Positions 25,810 through 35,169 are shown, counted from the stretch's first letter. The stretch is 64,000 nt of DNA from UBA5793 sp040255465 (GCA_040255465.1 JBDZVA010000001.1:868001-932000); one strand, 5' to 3'. Notes: generated from the sequence alone by a model not told the origin. Numbers and translations: made by a program.

Positions 25810-27087
25810 ATGCGTTCCGAGTCGACAACGAAGATCCCAGCCTATCGCCGTCAGAAGAAGCCGAGCGGAAAGTCCCTCGGGTTCGTCGTGCTCGACGGCA
25901 AGCGTCACTACCTCGGCGAATGGAACACACCCGAGTCGAAGGAGGCGTACCGTCGCCTCATCGCCGAGTGGCTCACGTCCGATCCATTGGTGCGAACCAT
26001 GGAGGGCCGCTCGGCGCCCGTGCGAGCAGCCTCCTCCCATAAGCCAACGGTTGCAGAACTCGCTGCCGCCTACCTGCGCTGGTGCGATTCGTACTACCGC
26101 ACGCCTGACGGCCAACCCACCGGCGAAGCGAGCCAGATTGAACGGGCGCTCAAACCCCTGCTCGATCTCTACGCCTCCCAGCCGGCAGGCGAGTTCGGGC
26201 CTCGTGCGCTCAAGGCGGTCATCGGCGAGATGATCAAGGCCGATCGCGTACGAACGGGCATCAATCAAAGCGTCGGACGCATCAAGCGCATGTTCCGGTG
26301 GGGTGCGTCGGAGCAGGTCATTCCACCGTCGGTCCACGCCGGGCTGGCCGCGGTCCGCGGTCTGGCGTACGGGCGTTCGGCGGCGCGAGAGGGAGAGCCG
26401 GTCCGTCCCGTCTCCGACGAGACAATCGAAGCGACCATTCCGTTTTTGCCAGGACCTGTCGCGGTGATGGTTAGACTTCAACGGCTGACGGGCTGCAGGC
26501 CGGGTGAGCTGCTCGACCTTCGACCATGCGACCTCGATACGTCAGGAAAGGTCTGGACGGTGACGCTCGATCGACACAAAACGAGGCATCATGGCCATGA
26601 TCGCGTGCTCTACTTTGGCCGGCGAGCCCAGGCGCTGCTCAAGCCGCTGATGGGCGATCGTGCACCGCATCAACCGCTGTTCAGCCCTCGCGATGCAGAG
26701 CGTGAGCGTCTCGAAAGGCGTCGCGCCGCGCGGAAAACGCCACTCTCCTGCGGAAACAGGCCAGGCTCGAATCGTGTTGCCGAGCCAAAGCGGACTGCAG
26801 GTGAGAAGTACACGGTGACCTCCTATGCGCGTGCGATCACCAGAGCAATTGAAAGAGCGAATAGGCACCGAGAGGCGGAAGCAGAGAAACGCAAGACCAA
26901 GAAGATCGCTCGCATCGAGCATTGGCACCCGCATCGGATTCGGCACACCGTCGCGACGGAACTGAGGAGGCGGCACGGCCTTGAAGCTGCTCGTGCGCTC
27001 CTTGGCCATAAGAGCATTGCCGTGAGCCAGCATTACGCGCAAGCGGATGAGCGCCTCGCGCTGGCGCTGGCGCGTCAGGCGGGGTAG
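25810..27087 (+). CDS. int: Tyrosine recombinase/integrase
   Basis: 425 residues; the ATG follows GGAGG by 7 nt. An arm- and core-binding N-terminal part of about 190 residues (KPSGKSLGFVVLDGKRHYLG near the start) precedes the catalytic domain. Catalytic residues are Arg230 (GCRPGELL), His375-x-x-Arg378 (HRIRHT), His400 (LLGHKS) and nucleophile Tyr409 (SQHYAQ). About 70 basic, probably unstructured residues are inserted between the beta hairpin and the HxxR motif. Placed directly after a tRNA gene, it most likely integrates the element at the tRNA 3' end. Confidence 0.95.
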   Translation: MRSESTTKIPAYRRQKKPSGKSLGFVVLDGKRHYLGEWNTPESKEAYRRLIAEWLTSDPLVRTMEGRSAPVRAASSHKPTVAELAAAYLRWCDSYYRTPDGQPTGEASQIERALKPLLDLYASQPAGEFGPRALKAVIGEMIKADRVRTGINQSVGRIKRMFRWGASEQVIPPSVHAGLAAVRGLAYGRSAAREGEPVRPVSDETIEATIPFLPGPVAVMVRLQRLTGCRPGELLDLRPCDLDTSGKVWTVTLDRHKTRHHGHDRVLYFGRRAQALLKPLMGDRAPHQPLFSPRDAERERLERRRAARKTPLSCGNRPGSNRVAEPKRTAGEKYTVTSYARAITRAIERANRHREAEAEKRKTKKIARIEHWHPHRIRHTVATELRRRHGLEAARALLGHKSIAVSQHYAQADERLALALARQAG

Positions 27088-27179
27088 GGTAATTGAGCAC
27101 GTCATGCCTCGGTCACTAGACAGCGAATGGCGAGGCGAAGCTGACGGCTCGCGAAGTCCGACACAGGAGAAATCCACCA

Positions 27180-27893
27180 TTGGCCAAGCGAAAGAAGAAG
27201 ACCAAAGCGAGAGCACAGTCCAGGCCACGGGCGCGCAAGCTCGCGGCGTCAGAGGCTGAGCAGGGGATGCTCAACGAATCCGCCATGCCCGGCGAGGCCC
27301 AAGGGGCCGGTACACCGCGGATTCTCTATTTCGATGGGAAGGACTTGAATCCGCGTCCACACATGTATGCTGGAGGGAAGTGGCATCTAACCGACTGGAA
27401 ATGGCACGTCGAGCGAGATCTGAAGGAAGCGCAAGCAATCGTGGCCGGTGAGAATGCGATTCCCGATTCCAAGTGGGCCAATGATGCTCGGGTTCGGTCC
27501 GCTCGGAAGGCACTGGAAAAGTTCACCGCCGCTGCGCGCTTCATCGACGCAGGTGATGCGGATGCGGCAGCGATTCAGGCTTACTGTGCGGCGGCAGAGG
27601 TCTGGCGATGTCGCATGATGCTCGACGAGGGTGATGCGATGATTACTCGTCATCGGCGCGAAATGGGACAGATGAAGGCGTTGAAAAAAGCAAGATACCT
27701 TCAGGAACGAAATGAGAAGATCACGGAGGTGAGCCGAACACTCGATTTGAGTGCGGAGCAGACGCGTCGGCGCTTCAAAGCGGATCGATCCCTGTTCGAG
27801 GCCTATCCGGAAGTCTCGGAATTGTGCCGTGAAACGATCTCTCGGATCATTTCGGCTGGCCGGAAATCAAAAAAAAGAGTCTTCCGGCTGTGA
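27180..27893 (+). CDS. Hypothetical basic protein
   Basis: A TTG start at 27180 is supported by AGGAG 10 nt upstream. 237 residues. The N-terminus is strongly basic (AKRKKKTKARAQSRPRARK) and the rest is mostly helical and charged, with QMKALKKARYLQERNEKI and a helix-turn-helix-like TLDLSAEQTRRRFKADRS near the end. No family was recognised. It follows the integrase by 92 nt and may bind DNA. Confidence 0.6.
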   Translation: MAKRKKKTKARAQSRPRARKLAASEAEQGMLNESAMPGEAQGAGTPRILYFDGKDLNPRPHMYAGGKWHLTDWKWHVERDLKEAQAIVAGENAIPDSKWANDARVRSARKALEKFTAAARFIDAGDADAAAIQAYCAAAEVWRCRMMLDEGDAMITRHRREMGQMKALKKARYLQERNEKITEVSRTLDLSAEQTRRRFKADRSLFEAYPEVSELCRETISRIISAGRKSKKRVFRL

Positions 27894-27916
27894 CATTCCT
27901 TAAGCGATGTCACAGC
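27887..27916. promoter_or_regulatory. 10-bp perfect dyad upstream of the DUF1580-like gene
   Basis: GCTGTGACAT at 27887-27896 is exactly complementary to ATGTCACAGC at 27907-27916, with 10 nt between. It overlaps the stop codon of the preceding gene and lies about 70 nt before the next start. The spacing between arm centres (20 nt, about two helical turns) suits a dimeric repressor site; there is no T run for termination. Confidence 0.55.
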
Positions 27917-27984
27917 AGGTGATCGCAGACCTGTGGACACGACCACAGCGCAATGTAATCTCGTGCGAACGAACGGAGGTTCGC

Positions 27985-28293
27985 ATGAGATCTGTTGTTT
28001 CCAACGAAGAAATGTTGTCGCTCTCCCAGGCCGCCAAACTGCTCCCGGGCCGGCCGCATGCCGCGTCGCTCTGGCGCTGGTCGAGGCTTGGCGTGACCAC
28101 CCACTCGGGGCAACGTGTTCGACTGCGTGTGGGGAGGCTTGGTCGTCGCCTCTTCACGAAGATCGAATGGCTTGAAGAGTTCGCGCGTCAGTGCGCCGAA
28201 TTGGATGCGGAGAGATGGAACGATGAGCCGCGATCGGAGTCGCCTGAGCACCGCAAGGCGATGACGGAACTGGAAGAGCGGGGCGTGATTTGA
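27985..28293 (+). CDS. DUF1580-like helix-turn-helix protein (excisionase-like)
   Basis: The ATG at 27985 follows GGAGG; 102 residues. The stretch MLSLSQAAKLLPGRPHAASLWRWSRLGV is a typical MerR/excisionase-like winged helix start, followed by RVGRLGRRLFTKIEWLEEFARQ. This matches what I know of DUF1580, a planctomycete-enriched family next to integrases. It may act as recombination directionality factor or as a regulator; the dyad at 27887-27916 is a candidate site. Confidence 0.75.
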   Translation: MRSVVSNEEMLSLSQAAKLLPGRPHAASLWRWSRLGVTTHSGQRVRLRVGRLGRRLFTKIEWLEEFARQCAELDAERWNDEPRSESPEHRKAMTELEERGVI

Positions 28294-28299
28294 GATCGC

Positions 28300-31065
28300 A
28301 TGCGCCCCGATACCGACTCGACAATTCGGATCATTGATGGTGTGCGCAAAGTGCCTCCGTGCCGACTCACGCTTGGCGCCCGAGGTCTCCTCGAAGTAGG
28401 ACTTTGCGTGCTGCCCGCCGATCGGCTGCGAAAGTACACCACGCTTCCGACGTGGAAGGGATTCCAAACCCGCTGCCCCACCAAAGAGGAAGTCGACAGA
28501 TGGTTCACGGCCCAGATCGAGGCGATGTGCCTCGTCTGCGGTGCAGTCTCGGGGAATCTGGAAGTGATCGACTTCGATGCCGGCGGCGAGGCGTACGAGG
28601 CCTGGCGGAAACTCGTCGAAGAGCACGCACCCGGGCTGCTTGATCGCCTCGTCATCGAGCGCACGCCCTCGGGCGGTTACCACGTCTGGTATCGGTGCGA
28701 GACGGCTGTCTCAGGCAACACGGTGCTTGCCAAGCGGCGCATCGATGTCGATGGGCCCGGCGAGTATGAGTACAAAGGGAAACGGTACACCGCAAGGCAA
28801 GACTCCTCCGGCCAGTGGTACTACGAAGTCATCCTCATCGAGACGCGCGGTGAAGGCGGCCTGTGCCTGTGCGCGCCATCACCCGGCTATCAACTGCTGC
28901 ACGGTGAGTTCACGGCCCTGCCCACGATCACTGAGGACGAGCGCGACATCCTGCTTGTTTGTGCTCGTGAACTCAACGAGGCGCCGCCGCAGATCGTCGA
29001 CGGTCCCCGACCAGCAACATCCCCGCGCCCAGGTGACCTTCGACCCGGCGACGACTTCAACGCACGTGGCGATATCCACGACCACCTGATCAGGCACGGC
29101 TGGACGCTCGTTCGCCATGGTGAGAATCAGCACTGGTGCCGACCCGGCAAGACCGGCGGCGTCAGCGCGACGCTCAAGGACGGGGTGTTCTATGTCTTCA
29201 GCAGCAACGCCGCGCCGTTCGAGCCGAACAAGGCATATTCGCGGTTCGCCGTGTACACGTTGCTGGAGCGTGGGGGGAACTACAGCGCCGCTGCGTCGGC
29301 GTTGCACTCGCTCGGGTTTGGCACCAGGAACGCCTCTCGCGTCCTTCATCGCAATGGCACGTCCCCTTCATCCAACGTCTCCCCTCCCGGCAATCCAGAC
29401 TGCCCTGAGGAGTCGGAGCGACCCATGGTCCTGCTGTGCAGCGACGAACACCTCGTTATCGACGAAGCGATCGAGGCTCTGCGTTCGGCAGAGAATCTCT
29501 ATCACCGCGGCTGCAAGCTCGTCCGCGTCGTCCGTGAGGCCGGCCATCGACAGCGGCGATCCCGCGAAAAGAAGGACCTGCACCGGCCAGAGGGAAGCGC
29601 GTTCATTCAGCTGCTCCCGGCCGAGAGCCTCCGAGAACTGCTCACACGCCATTCGCTGCTCTCAAAGACCAATGCGAAAGGCGAGATGGTGCCCGCGCAT
29701 CCCACCTCGTGGCTCGTCAACGGAATCCTCGCCCGCGCCGTGTGGCCCGGCCTGCGATCGCTGAGCGGCATTTCGCACGCACCAGTCTTGCGGCCTGACG
29801 GCACCATCCACCAGGAACCGGGATACGACCCGGAGACGGGTGTGCTCTTCCTGCCGGAGCCGGGAATCGAATTCCCCAACATCCACCCGGAGGTCTGCAT
29901 CGAGGATGCCGAGATTGCCCGAGACGAACTGCTCGAAGTCGTCTGTGACTTCCCCATCGCGTCTAACGCTCACAAGTCGGTCTGGCTCGCATCAGTGCTC
30001 ACGCCGCTGGCTCGCCATGCGTTTGAGGGTTGTGCTCCGCTGACACTCGTCGACTCCAACATTCGCGGCTCAGGCAAGACGCTGCTCGTCCAGGCAGCCA
30101 GCCTCATCGCGCTGGGGCGACCGGTCTCGGTGAGCGCCTACGCCCATGACCAGGTTGAACTGCAGAAGCGCATCACCGCCATTGCCATCGCCGGTGAGCC
30201 CGTCGTGCTGCTCGACAACCTCAGCGGGACCTTCGGCAACGGCACGTTGGATCGTGCGCTGACTTCTCTGCGCTGGCAGGATCGGATTCTTGGGCGTAAT
30301 GAAAACGTCGATCTCCCGCTCCACACGGTGTGGTTCGCGACGGGCAACAACGTCGAAGTCGCCGCCGACACGTCCCGGCGTCTCGTCCACATCCGCCTGG
30401 ACTGTCTCTCCGAGTCACCCGAGGAGCGATCCGGCTTCCGGCATCCTGATCTGCTGCAGTGGGTTGGTGAAAACCGCCCGCGTCTCGTCGCCGGGGCGCT
30501 CACCATTCTCAGGGCGTACTTCAACGCGGGATGTCCCCGGCGGGATGTGCCAGCCTTCGGATCGTTCGAGGGCTGGTCCGGATTGGTGCGGCAGGCGGTG
30601 ATCTGGGTGGGTTTGCCCGACCCATGCACGACCCGTACCGCGCTGGCTCAGACTTCGGACTCAGTCGTCGGGAATCTGCGCGACTTCATTGCTGCGTGGA
30701 CCACCTACGACCCGCACCAGCCCGGCACCACTGCTGCAGAGTTGCTCGGTCGCCTGTACCCGCCGCAACGCGAGCAGGTGCAGATGGATGATGCGAGTGT
30801 TGAGATGCGAGCCGCGCTGGAGTCGTTTGTGGCGTGCCATCCCGGCAAGCAGCCCACAGCGCGTCTGCTTGGTCGCCACCTCACTGTTGCCCGCCGTCGT
30901 GTCGTTGATGGTCGCTACATCGACATGGTTGCGAATACCCCAAAGGGCTCAGCGAAGCGATGGAAGGTCGTTGAGTGCGGCAGCGAAACTGATTGTCATG
31001 ACTCTCCTGATTCTGTTTCTATACCTTCGCGCGAAAAAGTAGAGGTGAAGAGTGAAAATAAATAG
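28300..31065 (+). CDS. Primase-polymerase fused to a P-loop ATPase/helicase
   Basis: 921 residues. The N-terminal 220 residues form an archaeo-eukaryotic type primase (prim-pol): the metal-binding Asp91-x-Asp93 in VIDFDA, the GGYHVWY strand with His128, and CLCAPSPGY. A middle linker of about 300 residues follows. The ATPase part has Walker A IRGSGKT (588-594), Walker B VVLLDN with Asp639, and sensor-like TVWFATGNN. This is a typical replication initiator of phages, satellites and integrative plasmids, making primers and unwinding the origin. Its ATG is 7 nt after the DUF1580-like gene, though without a clear ribosome binding site. Confidence 0.88.
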   Translation: MRPDTDSTIRIIDGVRKVPPCRLTLGARGLLEVGLCVLPADRLRKYTTLPTWKGFQTRCPTKEEVDRWFTAQIEAMCLVCGAVSGNLEVIDFDAGGEAYEAWRKLVEEHAPGLLDRLVIERTPSGGYHVWYRCETAVSGNTVLAKRRIDVDGPGEYEYKGKRYTARQDSSGQWYYEVILIETRGEGGLCLCAPSPGYQLLHGEFTALPTITEDERDILLVCARELNEAPPQIVDGPRPATSPRPGDLRPGDDFNARGDIHDHLIRHGWTLVRHGENQHWCRPGKTGGVSATLKDGVFYVFSSNAAPFEPNKAYSRFAVYTLLERGGNYSAAASALHSLGFGTRNASRVLHRNGTSPSSNVSPPGNPDCPEESERPMVLLCSDEHLVIDEAIEALRSAENLYHRGCKLVRVVREAGHRQRRSREKKDLHRPEGSAFIQLLPAESLRELLTRHSLLSKTNAKGEMVPAHPTSWLVNGILARAVWPGLRSLSGISHAPVLRPDGTIHQEPGYDPETGVLFLPEPGIEFPNIHPEVCIEDAEIARDELLEVVCDFPIASNAHKSVWLASVLTPLARHAFEGCAPLTLVDSNIRGSGKTLLVQAASLIALGRPVSVSAYAHDQVELQKRITAIAIAGEPVVLLDNLSGTFGNGTLDRALTSLRWQDRILGRNENVDLPLHTVWFATGNNVEVAADTSRRLVHIRLDCLSESPEERSGFRHPDLLQWVGENRPRLVAGALTILRAYFNAGCPRRDVPAFGSFEGWSGLVRQAVIWVGLPDPCTTRTALAQTSDSVVGNLRDFIAAWTTYDPHQPGTTAAELLGRLYPPQREQVQMDDASVEMRAALESFVACHPGKQPTARLLGRHLTVARRRVVDGRYIDMVANTPKGSAKRWKVVECGSETDCHDSPDSVSIPSREKVEVKSENK

Positions 31066-31416
31066 TGGGCGCTGGGATCACAATCAGGACAACCATGTGA
31101 ATCAGCGCGGCGCGGTTGATGCGCCCTCCCCTTTCGTCACCGACGAGTGCGTGGGCGCGTCGGCGCAGTTGGCCTGTGTCGTACCGCCCCGATTGGTGGC
31201 CCAACGCTTCGCCGCTGACCAACAGGACGCCACAGGGGCCAACGTCGTGGCCCACAGGGCCAGCAGGCGGCAGGAGGGACCGGTGGCCGGTCAGTTTCCT
31301 ACGGGGTCTGCGAGCCGTTTACCAACGCGTGGCGTATGCGCTTTTTTCCGCAGGTCGCGCTATGGGGGGGGTAGCGACCTCGTGCACGTTGATGGAGATT
31401 TGAATTAGGAGATTCG
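31066..31416. other. Intergenic region before the terminase small subunit
   Basis: No convincing gene is present. A short GTG-started frame from 31052 lacks coding character. The segment 31200-31255 resembles 39563-39618 upstream of the HNH/large terminase genes: 41 of 56 positions agree without gaps in my hand alignment. AGGAG at 31406-31410 serves the next gene. Confidence 0.5.
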
Positions 31417-31938
31417 ATGATGGGAAACTACGGACCGAGACCCGACCCAGTCGCCCTGAAGCGGCTCAGAGGCAACCCCGGCAAACGCCGCATCAGCGAC
31501 TGCCCACAGCCCGAGGCGACTGGCGACGTTCCCGAGCCGCCCGAGTGGCTCGACGAGGCCGCGCGCGAGAAGTGGGAGGAGTTGCTGCCGCTGCTCGATC
31601 GCATGGGCATCCTCGCCCGGATCGATGGCGACGCGCTCGCTCGCTACTGCGACACATGGTCGTGGTGGAGGCGCACGCGTGAGTTCCTCGCGCAGAGCCA
31701 GGACACCTTTGTGATCAAGGACGACGAGGGCAAGGTCAAATACATACAGCAACTGCCGCAGGTCGCCATCGCCCACAAGTTGGCGAGCCAACTCGGGCGG
31801 CTCGCTGCTGAACTGGGCATGACGCCGTCGTCGCGTTCGAGTATCCACCTCGCGGGCTCAGGCAACGGTGAACCCGATGCGTTCCAGCAGATGCGTCGCG
31901 ATGCGCCGGTGATCGGCAGAATAGGAAGTGCCTCGTGA
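31417..31938 (+). CDS. Phage terminase small subunit, P27 family
   Basis: 173 residues. The start GPRPDPVALKRLRGNPGKR is the hallmark of P27-type small terminases, followed by PEPPEWLDEAAREKWEELLPLL and the helical YCDTWSWWRRTREFL region. The protein would recognise phage DNA and hand it to the large terminase during packaging. Its stop overlaps the next GTG (GTGA). The large subunit is 8 kb away rather than adjacent, which is unusual. Confidence 0.9.
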   Translation: MMGNYGPRPDPVALKRLRGNPGKRRISDCPQPEATGDVPEPPEWLDEAAREKWEELLPLLDRMGILARIDGDALARYCDTWSWWRRTREFLAQSQDTFVIKDDEGKVKYIQQLPQVAIAHKLASQLGRLAAELGMTPSSRSSIHLAGSGNGEPDAFQQMRRDAPVIGRIGSAS

Positions 31939-34124
31939 TCATGAATGACCTCCATGTCGAACTGCGGCCCATCGACTCGATTCATCCGTATGAGAAGAAC
32001 CCGAGGCTCAATGCCGCTGCGGTTGATGCCGTCGCGACCTCCATCGAGCAGTTCGGCTGGCGACAGCCTCTGGTCGTCGATGGCGATGGGGTCGTGGTGG
32101 TCGGCCATACGCGATTGCTCGCGGCCCAGAAACTCGGCATCTCGCAGGTGCCCGTACACGTGGCCACCGACCTCACGCCAGAGCAGGCCAGGGCGTACCG
32201 CATCGCCGACAACCAGACGAGCAACCTGTCGACGTGGGACCCCGCGCTGCTGCCCCTGGAACTGCGCGACCTGCAATCGATGGGCGTCGACCTGTCGATG
32301 CTCGGCTTCACGCTCGATGACTTGGCGGGACTGCTCGACCCGGACGGGAGGGCAGGCGAGTGCGATCCGGACGACATTCCCGAGCCGCCGGACACGCCGA
32401 TCACGCAGCCCGGCGATCTATGGGTCTTGGGGGATCACCGACTGCTCTGTGGTGATAGCGCGAAGACTGAGGACGTCGATCGACTGCTCGATGGTCAGCC
32501 GATCCATCTCGTGAACAGCGACCCCCCTTATAACGTCAAAGTTGAACCGAGGTCGAACAACGCGATTGCGGCGGGCAACAGTTCCTTCTCGGCATCGAAG
32601 AAGAAACGCACGCACCACCAGTCGTTCGACGTAGCCCGTCAGGGCGAGAAGCGCAGAACCACGACGAAGATGCGCGCGAAAGACCGGCCGCTCGAGAACG
32701 ACTTTGTAAGCGACGAAGCGTTCGACGCGATGCTGCTTGCGTGGTTTGGAAACCTCGCGCGCGTGCTGCTGCCCGGCAGAGCGTTTTTCGTTTGGGGCGG
32801 TTACGCGAACGTCGCGAACTATCCGCCCGCGCTCAAGGCCAGCGGTTTGTACTTCTCGCAGTCGATCATCTGGCACAAGCAACACCCGGTCCTGACGAGG
32901 AAAGACTTCATGGGCGATCACGAGTGGTGCCAGCCCGCTGATACGGCTGTGCTAACGCCTGACGGCGAGGTTCCGATTTCAACTCTGCGCGATGGCGACC
33001 GGGTCGTGGGCTACGCAACCCGCCAGCACCGCCTCGCGGGCAAGCGAGAGGGTCAGTCCGTGCGCCGCGCGGTCCGGCCATATATGGGCGAGATGCTCGG
33101 AGTGCGAGTCGGCCGGCACCAGACATGGGTCACGCCGGAGCACCTGTGGACGGCAAAACTCGTGGGCGATGCGGACCGGTGGTGGTGCGTTTACCTGATG
33201 CGCCGCGGGAAGTGGTGGCGCATTGGAAAGTCTCGCTTGATCAACTCGTGGGGCTTTGGCCTCAAGCACCGCGTGTATTCAGAGGGCGCAGACAGCGCAT
33301 GGATTCTGTGTGTGCACCGCACGAATGCCGAGGCGCTCGTCGCCGAACAGTCGGTTGCCGCGAATTACGGAATTCCTCAAACCGTGTGGTGGCGCAACTC
33401 CGGCCTCAAAGAGACCATGGGAGACGTGCATGCGCTCTATGACCGTCTGGACCTGGAAGGAATGCAGGTGTGCGCCATGCGGGCGCTCGCGGACCACGGG
33501 CGGTCCATCGAACATCCGTGCGTCACATCGGAGCGGCTGCACGAGAAGATTAGCCGTCGCGTTCCATTCCGCGTGAGGTCGTGCAACCTCATTCCCGACG
33601 TGATGGTCGTTCCCGTGCCCGGGTGTTCAGGCGCAGCCGAGTGGAGCCGAATCGAAGCCATCGAGCGGACAGCGTATCGAGGGACCGTTCACTCGCTCGA
33701 GGTCGAGCCGTCGGGCCACTACGTCGCCGACGGAATCGTTACGCACAACTGCTTCTATGGATGGCGAGAAGGCGCTGCGCACCAGTTCTACGGCCCCAAC
33801 AACGTACCCGATGTGTGGTCGGTCAAGAAGGTCAATCCCGCGTCGATGATCCACTTGACGGAAAAACCTGTCGAGTTGGCGGTGCGCGCTCTGCAGTACT
33901 CATCACGCGCCGGCGAGAACGTCATCGACTTATTCGGCGGATCAGGTTCGACTCTGATCGCCGCCGAGCAGACGCAGCGCCGCGCGTTCCTGATGGAACT
34001 GGACCCAGCGTATTGCGATGTGATCGTCGATCGATATCAGCGATTCACCGGCAAACCCGGCGTTCTCGATCTCACCGGCGAGTCGCCAATTCCGATCAGA
34101 ATGTCCGAGGACATCAAACGGTGA
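31935..34124 (+). CDS. ParB-domain DNA methyltransferase interrupted by an intein
   Basis: 729 codons, 455 after protein splicing. GTG overlaps the preceding stop (GTGA), with AGGAAG upstream. The N-terminal ParB/sulfiredoxin-like domain spans about 8-120 (PLVVDGDGVVVVGHTRLLAA). The N6/N4-type DNA methyltransferase has DPPY at 196-199, a long insert, and at the C-terminus the SAM-binding FGGSGSTLIAAEQTQR and MELDPAYCDVIVDRY. Such enzymes are common in phages near the terminase genes and probably modify phage DNA. The intein sits just after GDHEW in a conserved GDHEW/CFYGWREGA block between motif IV and motif I. Confidence 0.92.
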   Translation: MIMNDLHVELRPIDSIHPYEKNPRLNAAAVDAVATSIEQFGWRQPLVVDGDGVVVVGHTRLLAAQKLGISQVPVHVATDLTPEQARAYRIADNQTSNLSTWDPALLPLELRDLQSMGVDLSMLGFTLDDLAGLLDPDGRAGECDPDDIPEPPDTPITQPGDLWVLGDHRLLCGDSAKTEDVDRLLDGQPIHLVNSDPPYNVKVEPRSNNAIAAGNSSFSASKKKRTHHQSFDVARQGEKRRTTTKMRAKDRPLENDFVSDEAFDAMLLAWFGNLARVLLPGRAFFVWGGYANVANYPPALKASGLYFSQSIIWHKQHPVLTRKDFMGDHEWCQPADTAVLTPDGEVPISTLRDGDRVVGYATRQHRLAGKREGQSVRRAVRPYMGEMLGVRVGRHQTWVTPEHLWTAKLVGDADRWWCVYLMRRGKWWRIGKSRLINSWGFGLKHRVYSEGADSAWILCVHRTNAEALVAEQSVAANYGIPQTVWWRNSGLKETMGDVHALYDRLDLEGMQVCAMRALADHGRSIEHPCVTSERLHEKISRRVPFRVRSCNLIPDVMVVPVPGCSGAAEWSRIEAIERTAYRGTVHSLEVEPSGHYVADGIVTHNCFYGWREGAAHQFYGPNNVPDVWSVKKVNPASMIHLTEKPVELAVRALQYSSRAGENVIDLFGGSGSTLIAAEQTQRRAFLMELDPAYCDVIVDRYQRFTGKPGVLDLTGESPIPIRMSEDIKR
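32928..33749 (+). other. Intein within the DNA methyltransferase (274 residues)
   Basis: The intein runs from Cys332 of the precursor to the Asn before the +1 Cys. Block A is CQPADTAVLTPDGEVPIS, block B contains the TPEH motif (precursor residues of about 400-403), and the C-terminal end is HYVADGIVTHN followed by Cys. Nucleophile Cys1, His-Asn at the C-terminus and Cys+1 are all present, so splicing should be active. The middle is about 130 residues longer than a minimal intein but shows no LAGLIDADG or HNH motif; it has RTNAEALVAEQSVAANYGIP of unknown role. Confidence 0.93.
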
Positions 34125-34183
34125 TCCACCGCATGATCACGCCATGCAACTGCACCTAACCCCATTACAGCAGGAGATCAACT

Positions 34184-34636
34184 ATGCGTTTCAGACTTCG
34201 CGGGACTCAAAGGGAATTCCGTTTCGAGGACTGGCAGTGGCCAAATCTGCTCCGCATCGCCACACGATTCGGATGGATTCCAGCGGGCACAATTCCACCA
34301 CCCAGAGCCAGGGCCAACCAGATGCGAGGGGGAGTCGGATACGACGTCCGCTTGGGTCAACGCGTCAGCGACGACGATGCGTCCAACCTCGCAGTGGCGC
34401 TTCAAACCGCACTGTCTCAGTTGTCGGACGAGGAGTTACTCGCCATTGAGTGCCCCGAGTCCACCAATTGGGGAATGGCTTCCTACCAGCCTGATCTCGA
34501 AGGGCTTTCGGAGTCGAAACAGATCGACTTTCGCTGGCTCGATCGGTCGTCGCCATGCAAGGAGTTAGTGGGTTGGCGCGCGTGCCTGCAGGAGTTCATC
34601 ACTTTTTGCCGCGATGGTGCCTTCACGATCCACTAG
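34184..34636 (+). CDS. Uncharacterised protein, tandem family copy 1
   Basis: 150 residues; AGGAG 8 nt upstream of the ATG. The family frame is W.W..L...A..FGW.P.GT near the start and an ending of EFITFCRDGAFTI. It is the most diverged of three adjacent copies. No function is known to me. The position after the methyltransferase gene in a phage-like element suggests an accessory or immunity-type role, which is only a guess. Confidence 0.7.
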   Translation: MRFRLRGTQREFRFEDWQWPNLLRIATRFGWIPAGTIPPPRARANQMRGGVGYDVRLGQRVSDDDASNLAVALQTALSQLSDEELLAIECPESTNWGMASYQPDLEGLSESKQIDFRWLDRSSPCKELVGWRACLQEFITFCRDGAFTIH

Positions 34637-34731
34637 GCACTGGAGCACCGTTCAGCGGATTCGCGCGGCCGTGAGGCCGCGTCCAGAGCAGTGGCGTGCG
34701 GTACGCCACACATCGAATCAAGGAGTCTCAG

Positions 34732-35169
34732 ATGGCGGTCATACTGCTCGGAACGCGACAGGACATCTACATGTCCCAGTGGAAATGGGTGAACACGCTT
34801 TCGCTGGCCAGACACTTTGGCTGGGAGCCGCGAGGCGCCACACCGCGCCGAAACCTGGGCTTCGCCGACGATGATTACGAATTCAGTGCCTACCAGCAGG
34901 TCGCTGAGGATGACGCCGCGGACTTCGCAGACGCGATCGAGCGTGCCACGGTCGAGTTCGCCAATCGGGGCTGGGACACAGCGGAGGCGGAAACAGTTCA
35001 AACGTGCGACGTGGCGGTCCCAGCGACGTTCGGCCTCAAGTGCGTCCACACGTGGCCCGCTCCACAGGGCGACTTCGCGATGTGCTCAAGGCAGATGCTC
35101 GCTGAATGGTGCGAGGCTCTAAAGAGGCTTGTCTCGCTCTGCCGTGACGGTGGCTTTGTGATCTCGTAA
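34732..35169 (+). CDS. Uncharacterised protein, tandem family copy 2
   Basis: 145 residues from the ATG at 34732, which has AAGGAG 8 nt upstream. It shares with copy 3 YMSQWKWVNTLSLARHFGW, FSAYQQVAEDDA, CSRQMLAEWC and LVSLCRDGGFVI. About 40 percent of positions appear identical to copy 3 by eye. The function is unknown. Confidence 0.75.
   Translation: MAVILLGTRQDIYMSQWKWVNTLSLARHFGWEPRGATPRRNLGFADDDYEFSAYQQVAEDDAADFADAIERATVEFANRGWDTAEAETVQTCDVAVPATFGLKCVHTWPAPQGDFAMCSRQMLAEWCEALKRLVSLCRDGGFVIS

Noticed and set aside
31052..31408. Possible 118-codon gene before the small terminase
   Set aside because: GTG start overlapping the prim-pol gene, no family resemblance and non-coding-like composition; kept as intergenic.
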